This document shows, piece by piece, positions 35,808 through 43,678 of a stretch of DNA of 64,000 bases. Source of the DNA: Mesorhizobium sp. B2-7-1 (GTDB lineage Bacteria > Pseudomonadota > Alphaproteobacteria > Rhizobiales > Rhizobiaceae); NCBI RefSeq assembly GCF_006440735.1, contig NZ_VFUA01000002.1, positions 101,534-165,533 of the forward strand, written 5' to 3'. Below the pieces are notes generated by a model that was given only the letters and a program-made list of their open reading frames with translations, did not search any database and had not been told where the DNA came from. The position numbers were made by a program, and so were the translations under genes. Within the stretch, counting starts at the first letter, position 1; each line of letters opens with the position of its first letter.

Positions 35808-35832
35808 AACTGACAGTCGGGTTCTTTGTTCC
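35808..35832 (-). promoter_or_regulatory. EcfG/RpoE2-type promoter of the PQQ dehydrogenase-oxidase operon
   Basis: Minus-strand GGAAC-N17-GTT, 30 bases before the ATG at 35777. No other promoter-like element is obvious in the region. Confidence 0.7.
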
Positions 35833-36897
35833 TCCTTGTAAGTGAGCGCCGCATCCTGCGCACCTGCCGCTATGCGATTGGCGAGGACCGTCCCACGTCG
35901 GGCGTCGTCTCAGCCAAGCTCTACACTGCCCACGGGTGGCCCAGCCGAGCACTGCAAACGCGCTGGCGGTGGGACGGCGATACACACAACCACAGGCGCT
36001 ATGGGATCGCTGCAGGGTAGGTCGAGTGGCTCAAGCCAGTCTGTGGGCCTGTGAGATTTATCGCGGCGAGGAAAAGCTACAGCGCGCTCGCCCGAGGATT
36101 CCCAGACGAAGCGAACTGAAGATTTGGAACTTCGCGTCACCAACGCAGTTCAGAGCGCGGCGGGCTAAAATCTTGGCTGCTGCGCTCCCGCCGCGGTCGG
36201 GATGTCCATGTCCCGACGAAGAGCCCGCCAGTCCCCTCCGGCGGGCTCTTCCACTATGACGACTCCGACGGGTAAATCACGATTCGCCCTCAAAACACCC
36301 GGGTGTCCGTTCATCGCGCAGAGCCATGCGGCGGTCACGCCACTCGAGTAGGTTGATCTCATCGGTCCTGACTTCAAAGATGACGATCTTGGGTAGCGGG
36401 TCAGTTTGAAATTTCCAGGGACAGGGCGCGGTCTTAAGCGTCTTTAGGCCCGAGCGATCTAGGACACTCAGTCCTAATTGAGAAATTTCTAACACGCCAT
36501 AAATCAATCAGCGCGGGACCGGATTGTTGTCGCCTATCCCCGCATTGGCCGGTGCGGCGCATCCCCAAATCACCACTGCACCGGCCAGCCCCTTAGCCGC
36601 GTTAAACTTCTCGAGACCCTTGACGCTCCCTTACCCGCCGTAGGAGCTTCCGGGTCTCCTCAAGCGCGCGCCGACTTGTTACGATTGAATGCTGCAAAGC
36701 ATCGCTTCCCGGCGCGCTCTGTCTTTGTCAGCGCCAGCGATTATGGCCCGAGCGTACCCGCCGTCCTCCCGGGAGAGCATACGCCTCAGCCAGGCTCTTA
36801 GGAGGATTTATTTACTCGCCGTTAACATTGGTGATTCCGCTGGAGGCGAATGTGGTCTTGATCGGGAACGAGGCGGGGCGCACTGGGGAGCGCGAAA
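35833..36897. other. About 1 kb without a supported gene
   Basis: Apart from the hairpin at 36219-36250 I see no convincing gene. Short open frames occur on both strands (for example 76 codons at 36277-36507 minus) but have no ribosome site, promoter or recognisable motif. The stretch lies between the respiratory operon and a transposase remnant. Confidence 0.5.
36219..36250. terminator. Strong GC-rich hairpin, possible bidirectional terminator
   Basis: An 11-base perfect stem (AAGAGCCCGCC / GGCGGGCTCTT) with a 10-base loop. The A and T ends give a short T-tract in either direction. Confidence 0.6.
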
Positions 36898-37008
36898 ATG
36901 ACTGAACACGTGAGGAACGGCGGCGGTCAGTTCGAGATCGCCATGGTCGTGGTCATGGCCTTGGCGGTTATCGGGATTATCCTAGTCATTGCCACGGGGA
37001 TCTTCTGA
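36898..37008 (+). CDS. 36-residue single-span membrane peptide
   Basis: MTEHVRNGGGQFEIAMVVVM followed by a hydrophobic run (ALAVIGIILVIATGIF). GGGGAG lies 8 bases before the ATG. One predicted transmembrane helix with a short polar head. It overlaps the end of the transposase remnant on the other strand by 27 bases. No family recognised. Confidence 0.55.
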   Translation: MTEHVRNGGGQFEIAMVVVMALAVIGIILVIATGIF

Positions 37009-37904
37009 CACCATAGGCTTGCTTCTATAGGGGCCGCGAACCATAGACTTTTCGGCTTCCTCGGCTTCGATCAGGGCAACGATATCCGCGATCTCCCAAA
37101 GCTTGTCAGTGACGCCTGCGGCCATCGCCGGGGTCATGCGCAGTGAAGCATGGATGCGCACGAATTGTAGTACATGAAATGCAGCGCCACCGCGTTGGCG
37201 TGGGCCTCTACCTTTTTGGAAAAGCCGTTGGTGAGGCGTGTGAAGCGGCGCATGTGCATCCGCATGGTCAGGTTCTGGCGTTCCGCAAATGACGTGCTGA
37301 CATGCTTGATGTCGGGGTTTCCTTCGATCCGCTCTTTCCTGGCACCGGTGCATTCGGCGGGGCTATAGCGGCCTTTGGCGCTGTCCGGCGACGTGCCATA
37401 AATCTTGATCAGCATCGCGTAATCGACATCTGCGCCGAAAGCGCCTTCAACCGCTTCGAGGTAAGCCCTGTGGCCGTCGCTGGTCAGCTGGACGCGATTG
37501 GCGAGGCGGCGGAAAAGATCATCCATGAACGCCATCGCATATTCACTGTCACGGCCGCCGACCAGCCAAGACATGACAAGCGTGGTATCGGCATCGATAG
37601 CGGTCCAGGTCCAAGTGTCGTCGGCCCATTCCGGCGCAGCCTTGGCGGCCCGCACGTTCTTTTCCTTGGCGTAGGTGAAGCTCCAGATTTCATCTACCTG
37701 AACCCGCTTGCTGGTCAAGTTGCGAAGGGCGTTGTCCTGATCCTCGGCACACACAGCGCCAGCGTCCGAAAGGAGCTTGGCGACTGTATTCTTGCTCATG
37801 CCATGACGGCCGTGATGGCGCGGATCGACTGGCCCTCACAAAGCATGGGGAGGATTTGCGAAATCTTGACGGGTGTCGTTTGGCAAGTACCGGAACTGAG
37901 TCAC
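36982..37904 (-). mobile_element. IS1-type transposase gene, degenerate (three frameshifts)
   Basis: Joined frames give a transposase of about 305 residues: FRYLPNDTRQ, then [19 protein letters not shown] (helix-turn-helix), [29 protein letters not shown] (first Asp-Glu), [13 protein letters not shown] (second Asp), [20 protein letters not shown] (final Glu) and [20 protein letters not shown]. Frame changes lie near 37873, 37799 and 37160. Canonical IS1 uses one programmed -1 shift at an A-tract; these sites are different and more numerous, so the element looks dead. I could not identify terminal inverted repeats. Confidence 0.75.
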
Positions 37905-38069
37905 CCTACGGTCAGCCTTCGTCTGCACCGCCTACTCTCGACGAACGCGAGCAAATGAAACTCGCTGCAATTCTCGTCGGCGACGTGTTTGCCAGCGACA
38001 GTAGCGCGTCGCCGTCACCACCAGGCTCGAACTCCCGAAGGCCATGTGCCGCGCGGAGTGTTGCCCCTT

Positions 38070-38094
38070 GGAACAACGATATTTGCGCATGGTT
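38070..38094 (+). promoter_or_regulatory. EcfG/RpoE2-type promoter very close to a start codon
   Basis: GGAAC-N17-GTT, only 8 bases before the ATG at 38103, which would make the transcript nearly leaderless. Confidence 0.55.
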
Positions 38095-38102
38095 TGGTAG
38101 GA

Positions 38103-38228
38103 ATGGAACAGCTTCGTTCAGATTTAGCGGCTATGGCGCAGCCGGGCTATTGGATCGCCCTCGGAATTCTCGTCGTCCTTTATGGAGTGGGCGTGTTTTT
38201 CCTAGTGAGGACTTGCCACTGTTTGTGA
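38103..38228 (+). CDS. 41-residue single-span membrane peptide
   Basis: It encodes MEQLRSDLAAMAQPGYWIAL followed by GILVVLYGVGVFFLV and a short tail ending RTCHCL. One hydrophobic helix. An AGGA directly abuts the ATG. With the promoter so near, translation may be leaderless or start at the internal Met (residue 11). No family recognised. Confidence 0.45.
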   Translation: MEQLRSDLAAMAQPGYWIALGILVVLYGVGVFFLVRTCHCL

Positions 38229-38642
38229 TCGCTCAACTGCAGCAGTCATCGCAAATGGTAGCCTGTTCGCCTGCTGCTATCGGGTCGTCCGCCTGCCTAT
38301 GTGTCGGTCCGCGTCGAGTCCGACCTCACGGCGGGCCGGTTGTCATATCGAGCAAGTGTTGCGTGCGCTCTTTGCCCGTGGGCGTAGCCCTCATCGAAAG
38401 CTGCCGCTCCAAGATTCATTTTAGACCTTGGCGGATACCCCGCAAACTACCCAGCAACGCCTCAGCCTCGCTGCCAACCACACCAAGGTCACGGACGCTG
38501 CTCATATGATTGGTCGCCGCGAGATTGGTGCGAGAGACGACTAGCCCCTGTTGTTCGAGCTTATCTTCGAAAGTTGGCTTGGTCGTGAAGGGGGCGTTTC
38601 TTTCGCCCGACCGCAAGCGCGACGTACACCGTTGGATCGAAG

Positions 38643-39130
38643 CTATGATTGATCGGGGAATCGCTCCACCTCTTCGTCAGTGATCGCGATCTCACGGGTC
38701 AGGAACGATGTCTGCAACGGCCTCAGATCGTAGATGCCGCCGAGCAGGAGCGCGCCCTTGATGCCTGATGGTCGGCTGTTATCGTCGAAAAGCGACGTCG
38801 CGAGATGCGCGCCGGGAATGGCCGCTGACGGTCAACATGCCGGGATCGCCGCCGTGGCTTGCGATATTTTCATCACCCAGAGCCTGGCCCGGCGTACTGG
38901 TCGACGATGGTAGCCATCCTCACCGCCGGCATCTGCGCGTAGCCTAGGATGACCGCAATGGCTCCTGCCTTGGTTACAGTCTCGGCGACGTAGGAATAAT
39001 CCTTTCTCGAGAACATGCGCTAGTAGCCGCCGTGAATGAAGATGCGCACCGGCAGCCGATCGCGGCTGCCTTGTGGAAAAAGCAGGATCAAGGGTTTCCC
39101 CGAAAGTTGCGCTGGATCGCGTGCCTTGTG
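38643..39130 (-). pseudogene. Alpha/beta hydrolase (carboxylesterase-like), degenerate
   Basis: The minus strand reads LSGKPLILLFPQGSRDRLPV, then RIFIHGGY-stop-RMFSRKDYSYV (HGGYW oxyanion motif with Trp changed TGG to TAG), TVTKAGAIAVILGYAQMPAV, a frame change, DENIASHGGDPGMLTVSGH (nucleophile region), another change, and SGIKGALLLGGIYDLRPLQ to a stop at 38643. At least two frameshifts and one nonsense codon. The 5' limit is approximate. Confidence 0.7.
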
Positions 39131-39174
39131 TCTGGAAGGCCTAGGACCAGGAGGCCGGGCGACGCGTGGTCGTT

Positions 39175-39360
39175 CTAGTTTTCGGCATGGCTGAAGACTA
39201 CGGCGCCGCTGTCCTTGCGAACCTCCACTGAGACGATACCATCGTCACCCTTGCGGGTCTGGAACATAGCAACTACGTGTTCCTTAGCACTCTTTTCGGC
39301 GTCGAACGTTACCTTGTCGATGATGCCATTGCGTCCGTACCATATGACAGTGAAGGCCAT
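39175..39360 (-). CDS. Small conserved-looking protein
   Basis: 61 residues from the ATG at 39360 with TAGGAG upstream: MAFTVIWYGRNGIIDKVTFD, then MFQTRKGDDGIVSVEVRKDS. A compact alpha/beta small domain is plausible. No signal peptide and no family I can name. Confidence 0.6.
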   Translation of the reverse strand: MAFTVIWYGRNGIIDKVTFDAEKSAKEHVVAMFQTRKGDDGIVSVEVRKDSGAVVFSHAEN

Positions 39361-39475
39361 TTTTTGCGGACTCCTACGCCGGGCAGGCGCCACCACGTGG
39401 CGGGATCCCAAACAGGGACAGCGCCCAGAAGAGAGAATACCATGGCGATAGTGGAACGTCAGATATTTTAGCTTC

Positions 39476-39504
39476 GGCCCCGCCGACTGGAGTTCGACGG
39501 GGCC
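39476..39504 (-). terminator. Hairpin terminator after the YflT-like/DUF4142 operon
   Basis: An interrupted stem (GGCCCCG / CGGGGCC plus inner pairs) 8 bases beyond the stop at 39512; T-rich sequence follows on the minus strand a few bases later. Confidence 0.5.
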
Positions 39505-39511
39505 AAATTAG

Positions 39512-40117
39512 TTAGAGGGGAGTAGTTCGACGAACGCGATCCCGTTCAGCTTCGATATCGTCATAAGGCTCGGCATTTGCGTCGAAACCTGTCCATCCGC
39601 TTCCCTCATAAGCGCTACGCCGTTCGTCGAGGTTCACCGAATGTGTTCCGTGCAGGATGCGTTCAGCCTCGCCGGTGATCCGATCGTCGACTTTGGCAGT
39701 TACCAAAGTGCTGCCGCGGCGGACGCCCTCAGCATATGTGTGGGCATCTCGTTCCGAGACGCCGGACTCCGTCAGCGCACCGACAATTCCGCCGGCGGCT
39801 CCGCCTACAGCTGCGCCCCCAACGGCGCCGACTGCCGTGGCCGCAAGCCAGCCCGCTGCCACCACAGGCCCAATGCCGGGTATCGCCATAATGCCCAAGC
39901 CGGCGAGAAGGCCACCGGCGCCGCCGACAAGAGCCCCCGCGCCCGCGCCGGCCGCTGCGTCTTCGCCCGTTTCCGAAGCCGCATCCGCCTGATACCAATT
40001 GGCGGAATTGTTCGCCACGATGCTGATATCATCCCGTGGCACGCCAATCGCTTCCAACTCACTGACGGCGTCGGCGGCGTCCTGATAATCATCGAAAAGT
40101 CCGGTCACGGTTGTCAT
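39512..40117 (-). CDS. YflT-like/general stress protein 17M-type membrane-associated protein
   Basis: 201 residues. The N-terminus (TVTGLFDDYQDAADAVSELE then DDISIVANN) is the general-stress-protein fold. A long Ala/Gly segment (LVGGAGGLLAGLGIMAIPGI and VGAVGGAAVGGAAGGIVGAL) with glycine-zipper character follows. A C-terminal part (GVSERDAHTYAEGVRRGSTL) completes the known layout. The ATG at 40117 has GGAG upstream. It follows the DUF4142 gene by 27 bases and probably shares its general-stress promoter. Confidence 0.78.
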   Translation of the reverse strand: MTTVTGLFDDYQDAADAVSELEAIGVPRDDISIVANNSANWYQADAASETGEDAAAGAGAGALVGGAGGLLAGLGIMAIPGIGPVVAAGWLAATAVGAVGGAAVGGAAGGIVGALTESGVSERDAHTYAEGVRRGSTLVTAKVDDRITGEAERILHGTHSVNLDERRSAYEGSGWTGFDANAEPYDDIEAERDRVRRTTPL

Positions 40118-40144
40118 TTTCAACTCCAATTGTTTGGGTTCGGG

Positions 40145-40897
40145 TTACTGTGCGCCGGCAACCACGTTGCCTTGTAAGTCCAGAGCGACGGCCGTCTGCT
40201 TGCCGTCCTTGTCGGCGGTCCCGCGCCAGATGCCCTTGGCGTCCTTCGTCAACGCGCTCACGTTCGAGAAGCCGGCGTCCTCGATCCGGCTTTTGGCTTG
40301 CGCTTCCGTGAAGCTGTTGGCTCCCGGAACCGGTGCCGATGCACTCGACTGATCACTGCTCGTCGCCGCAGGAGCGGTACTGGTTGTGGCGGAGCCGTCA
40401 GTCTTGGTTGAAGCGATCTTCTCGATCATCTCCTGGTGCATCTTGAGTGTCGGCAGCGTCTGCTGAGCAAACGTCTTCAGTTCCGCGTTGTCCCCGTCGG
40501 CCGCATAATCCTGAAACAGCTTGACGGCCTCAGTGTGCGCCTCTTGCTGCATCTTCACGTACGGCTGGTCGACCGACCCGTTCGCGCTCTTCAAAGCCTC
40601 AAGGTCACTCTTGTGTTTCGCGTCCGTCTCTGTTGGGACCTGCAGTTTTTGCTCACCGGCGATCGTCTGCAGCTTGGCGTTGGCTGCGCCGTGATCGTCG
40701 ATCATCTTCTGGGCGAATTCATTGATCGCCTTGTCCTGCGCTTTGCCCTGAACGGCCTTGCTAGATTCGACTTCGAAGATGCCACCTGCCGCGGCCTTGT
40801 TGACGAAATCCTGCGCCGTCTCGGCGCTGATTGCGGGGTAGGTGAAGCCAAGCGCTACGGAGGCCCACAGCGCTGCGGATATCAAACGGATTTTCAT
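40145..40897 (-). CDS. DUF4142 protein with C-terminal PepSY-like domain
   Basis: 250 residues. A signal peptide (ALWASVALGFTYPAISAE) is followed by a DUF4142 four-helix bundle (AQDFVNKAAAGGIFEVESS, MIDDHGAANAKLQTIAGEQ, TFAQQTLPTLKMHQEMIEK). Then come a Ser/Thr/Ala linker of about 40 residues and a PepSY-like domain (EAQAKSRIEDAGFSNVSALT, VALDLQGNVVAG). The ferritin-like DUF4142 is periplasmic and stress-linked. The truncated paralogue is at 16412-16854. A GGAAC-N17-GTT promoter lies at 40937. Confidence 0.82.
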   Translation of the reverse strand: MKIRLISAALWASVALGFTYPAISAETAQDFVNKAAAGGIFEVESSKAVQGKAQDKAINEFAQKMIDDHGAANAKLQTIAGEQKLQVPTETDAKHKSDLEALKSANGSVDQPYVKMQQEAHTEAVKLFQDYAADGDNAELKTFAQQTLPTLKMHQEMIEKIASTKTDGSATTSTAPAATSSDQSSASAPVPGANSFTEAQAKSRIEDAGFSNVSALTKDAKGIWRGTADKDGKQTAVALDLQGNVVAGAQ

Positions 40898-40936
40898 GGT
40901 TCAGATCCTCGCGAGCAACAAATCGTGCTAGCGGCT

Positions 40937-40961
40937 AACATGAGCGTGAACTCTTTGTTCC
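40937..40961 (-). promoter_or_regulatory. EcfG/RpoE2-type promoter of the DUF4142 operon
   Basis: Minus-strand GGAAC-N17-GTT, 39 bases before the ATG at 40897. Confidence 0.75.
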
Positions 40962-41046
40962 GTCGCGAAACAGATTTGGGCATCTCGAACGGAGATCAGC
41001 GCTTTAAATTGCTTGCCTTCGCCGGCGCTGTCGATCGCGGAAAACC

Positions 41047-41402
41047 CTATTCGCCGAAGTCAACCCAGGCCGGTGCGTGATCACTCGGCTTCTCCCAGCC
41101 TCGGGTTTCGACATCAACACCGGCATCTCGACTGTTGGCGGCCAGCAATGGGCTTGCAAGCAAGTGATCCATGCGCAAGCCGGACTTCGGTCGTAGCCTC
41201 CGCGGTACGAAAAATTCCAGTAGGTGTAGATGCCCTTGCCGGGATGCATCCGTCGCACCGCGTCGACCCAACCCAGCGACAGCATGTTCGCGTAAGCTGT
41301 CCTGCTTTCCGGGAAGAAGACTGCATCGCCTAACCAACGCCGCGGAACTACGGCGTCAACCTCGGCTGGAACGACATTATAGTCGCCACACAGCACCAGC
41401 AA
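41047..41402 (-). pseudogene. Exodeoxyribonuclease III C-terminal fragment, frameshifted
   Basis: It begins abruptly with [20 protein letters not shown] (Asp-Tyr-Asn metal site), then LGWVDAVRRMHPGKGIYTYW. A frame change near 41200 leads to LRMDHLLASPLLAANSRDAG and EKPSDHAPAWVDFGE, the catalytic Asp and His of the exonuclease III/AP endonuclease fold. The first 150 or so residues are missing. Its broken 5' end abuts the broken 5' end of the SDR gene on the other strand. Confidence 0.75.
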
Positions 41403-42245
41403 CCCTTTCCCGGAACAGAAGCAGGCCTGGCCGGCGCTGCAGCGGGAGATGAAGCCCGTGCCTGACTGTGGCGAAGAAAGCTATCGCGGGTCCGGCAAGC
41501 TCAACGGCCGCAAAGCGCTCGTGACGGGCGGTGATTCCGGATCGGCCGGGCGGCGATGATTGCCTTTCTGCGTGAAGGCGCGGATGTCGCGATCAATTAC
41601 TTCCCGACAGAAGAGCCCGATGCCGAGGACCTGGCGAAACTGGCGAAAAACGACGGGAGCAAGCTGGTCCTGATACCAGGCGATATCACCGAGCAGGACT
41701 TTTGCAACGAACTCGTTGAGACGGCGGCGGGCGAGCTCGGCGGGCTCGACATACTCGTCAACAACGCTGCCTATCAGCAGTCTAAGAAATCGATCGACGA
41801 AATTACACCCGAACAGTTCGACAGGACGGTCAAAACCAATCTTTATGCGATGTTCTGGATCACCAAGGCGGCACTTGGCTACATGAAGTCTGGAGCAGCC
41901 ATTTTCAACACCGCCTCGGTCAACTCCTTCAATCCTGGCGAGGAGCTGCTCGACTATGCCACGACCAAGGGCGGCATAGCGATCTTCACGAAGGGATTGG
42001 CGAAGCAAACTGGCCAAGAAGGGAATTCGCCTGAACGCCGTCGCGCCCGGTCCGGTCTGGACGCCGCTCCAGGTCGCGGCCGGCCAACTCCCCGGCAAGC
42101 TCGACAGTTCGGCCAGGATACCCCGCTTGGCCGGGCGGGACAGCCTGCGGAGCTTGGCCCGATCTACGTTGCCTTGGCCTCAAACGATCTCAGCTTCACC
42201 CATGGCAGCGGTTTCGGAGCCAATGGCGGGACTGGTATTGTTTAG
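41401..42245 (+). pseudogene. SDR oxidoreductase (YhdG/glucose-dehydrogenase-like), 5'-truncated and frameshifted
   Basis: In-frame text starts [20 protein letters not shown] with no start codon, then LVTGGDSG. A base is missing near 41543 (GDSG-I-GR). The product continues [42 protein letters not shown] and YATTKGG (Tyr-x3-Lys). A one-base insertion near 42009 and a later compensating change scramble about 35 codons before the frame resumes at FGQDTPLGRAGQPAELG to 42245. Homologues start only a few residues upstream of the first codon seen here. Confidence 0.75.
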
Positions 42246-42294
42246 GAGGCTCGTCGGGGATTTGGGTTTGCGCCGAGCAGAAAAACAGTCTGCG

Positions 42295-42519
42295 TTAGCG
42301 AGATGCTTTCTTCTTCGCCGGGCCCTTGGGCTGCCCCGATTTTCCCTTTGCAGCGCTATCCCTTGATTGAGATGCCATCGCGGGAGCAGCGCCAGTCTTC
42401 TTGACGGCGGTGGGTCGCCTTCTTCGGCTGCGCCTTGCTGGAAGCCGCCTTGTTTGCAGGAGTCTTCTTGGGCTCCTCTTTCGAGGAAAAAAACCGGTGA
42501 TGCTATCGATGATAGACAT
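42295..42519 (-). pseudogene. Small lysine-rich protein, frame changed over its middle
   Basis: It begins MSIIDSITGFF. In the present frame a T-tract one base short turns a Lys/Glu-rich sequence (SSKEEPKKTPANKAASSKAQ) into an Arg-rich one; the original frame returns near 42410 and ends AKGKSGQPKGPAKKKASR. Two compensating indels are the simplest explanation. Histone-H1-like composition; function unknown. Confidence 0.5.
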
Positions 42520-42602
42520 GGGGTTGCCCTCGGTTGAAAACGCTCATCAATGCGGTGCCGGTCGACAAGGTTCCACTGGGTTGCTGATCGACCCCTTGTC
42601 GG

Positions 42603-42848
42603 TCAGCGCGATAGACGCCTCCTGTTTGCGCGGATTTTGTTTCCATAGAAGCGAGCAATCCGGTCTGCGGAAGCCCCGATGGCGATCATGGCTCCGGCAC
42701 GACCCGCAGCTTCAATTTTTTCGCTCATCATGCGCTTTGCCTCCAGCTCGGCTCGCTTGCCACCTTCGGCAAGTCGTATGGTTCGAAGCAAAATGACCTG
42801 CTGGGCCTCCAGCACGGAAAGGGACAGATCGATCCACGGGTTGAACAT
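42603..42848 (-). CDS. Small helical protein (phasin/antifreeze-label type)
   Basis: 81 residues from the ATG at 42848 with AGGAG upstream: MFNPWIDLSLSVLEAQQVIL, then a long helix (AELEAKRMMSEKIEAAGRAG) and a basic tail. Resembles short rhizobial proteins often labelled 'antifreeze' without evidence. General-stress promoter at 42875-42899. Part of its 3' end is echoed at about 43310-43380. Confidence 0.7.
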   Translation of the reverse strand: MFNPWIDLSLSVLEAQQVILLRTIRLAEGGKRAELEAKRMMSEKIEAAGRAGAMIAIGASADRIARFYGNKIRANRRRLSR

Positions 42849-42874
42849 CGAATCGCTCCTGATTGGCCCATGGA

Positions 42875-42899
42875 AACGGCGGCCTTCATTTTGTGTTCC
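42875..42899 (-). promoter_or_regulatory. EcfG/RpoE2-type promoter
   Basis: Minus-strand GGAAC-N17-GTT, 26 bases before the ATG at 42848. Confidence 0.7.
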
Positions 42900-42974
42900 A
42901 CGAGAGGAGCGGCAATCTGGAACTCCAGTTGCCTCCACGGTGTTCATGTTGATCGGAGTTTGCATGAAGGTGAC

Positions 42975-43040
42975 ATGGCGGCGCCACGTGCGGTTTGGAA
43001 GGGCTTCCTGAAGGTTGGATCGGTCTCCTGCGGCGTGAAG
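42975..43040 (+). pseudogene. N-terminal fragment of a second ku gene
   Basis: From the ATG at 42975: MAAPRAVWKGFLKVGSVSCG then VKL, nearly the same as the first 23 residues of the Ku product at 47545 (minus). The similarity then stops; the frame runs on without Ku features. A relic of a duplicate ku. Confidence 0.65.
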
Positions 43041-43678
43041 CTGGTCGATTTTCGTCGTCAAGGGGATTTGCCGCCTGACAAATCGGAGCTACCGCTCAGA
43101 ACCAACTGGAGAAGCGGCCCCGGGCGCGGGGGTGAAACGGCACCGGGGCCTAGGCATGAACGCTGTACCGGCATGACCTTACGTTAGCGTGCGCTCATAT
43201 GGTGAACGAAGGATGAATCGTTACCTGCGGCGGACTCGGCCGGTGTTTTTTAACTGGCGCTCCGCAATGTTTTGCTGGGCCAGCGAGCATTCAGCGTGAG
43301 AGACGTTTAATGTTTGTGCTGATTTTGTGTCCATAAAACGAGCAGTCCGATCTGCCGCGGCCCATGAGGATCATGGCGTGGCCGGATCGCTGCCTCGATT
43401 CTACACGCTACCCAGATTGTAGCCGGCGCCACGCGTTTCTAGCGTACGACAGCTCCATGGAATACCAACATTCCCAGGTTTGGTTCATGCCGATGAGTTG
43501 GCATTTCACCAGGTCCTCGGGCGAACCAAGCCCGCCGCCTTGTTGCGGTAGCTCGGCCCTGAACGTTCAACGGCCTTTGCTAGTGGCACGGCGCTGATCC
43601 AGCTTCAACGCATGGATCGCGTCGACCGGCGGCCCATATGGCGCGAAGGTGCGCTGCCAGCGTCGAGCGCTTGCCACG
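43041..43678. other. Gene-poor stretch with relic coding sequence
   Basis: On the minus strand around 43310-43380 the translation HAMILMGRGRSDCSFYGHKI echoes the C-terminus of the protein at 42603 (AMIAIGASADRIARFYGNKI). Between 43430 and 43560 there are coding-like but interrupted frames (EDLVKCQLIGMNQTWECWYS on the minus strand). No intact gene. Confidence 0.45.

Noticed and set aside
36277..36507. Minus-strand 76-codon frame
   Set aside because: No ribosome site, promoter or recognisable motif; kept as unannotated.
42603..43061. Longer reading frame for the 81-residue protein
   Set aside because: The added N-terminus runs over its own promoter and is antisense to the Ku fragment; AGGAG and the stress promoter support 42848.
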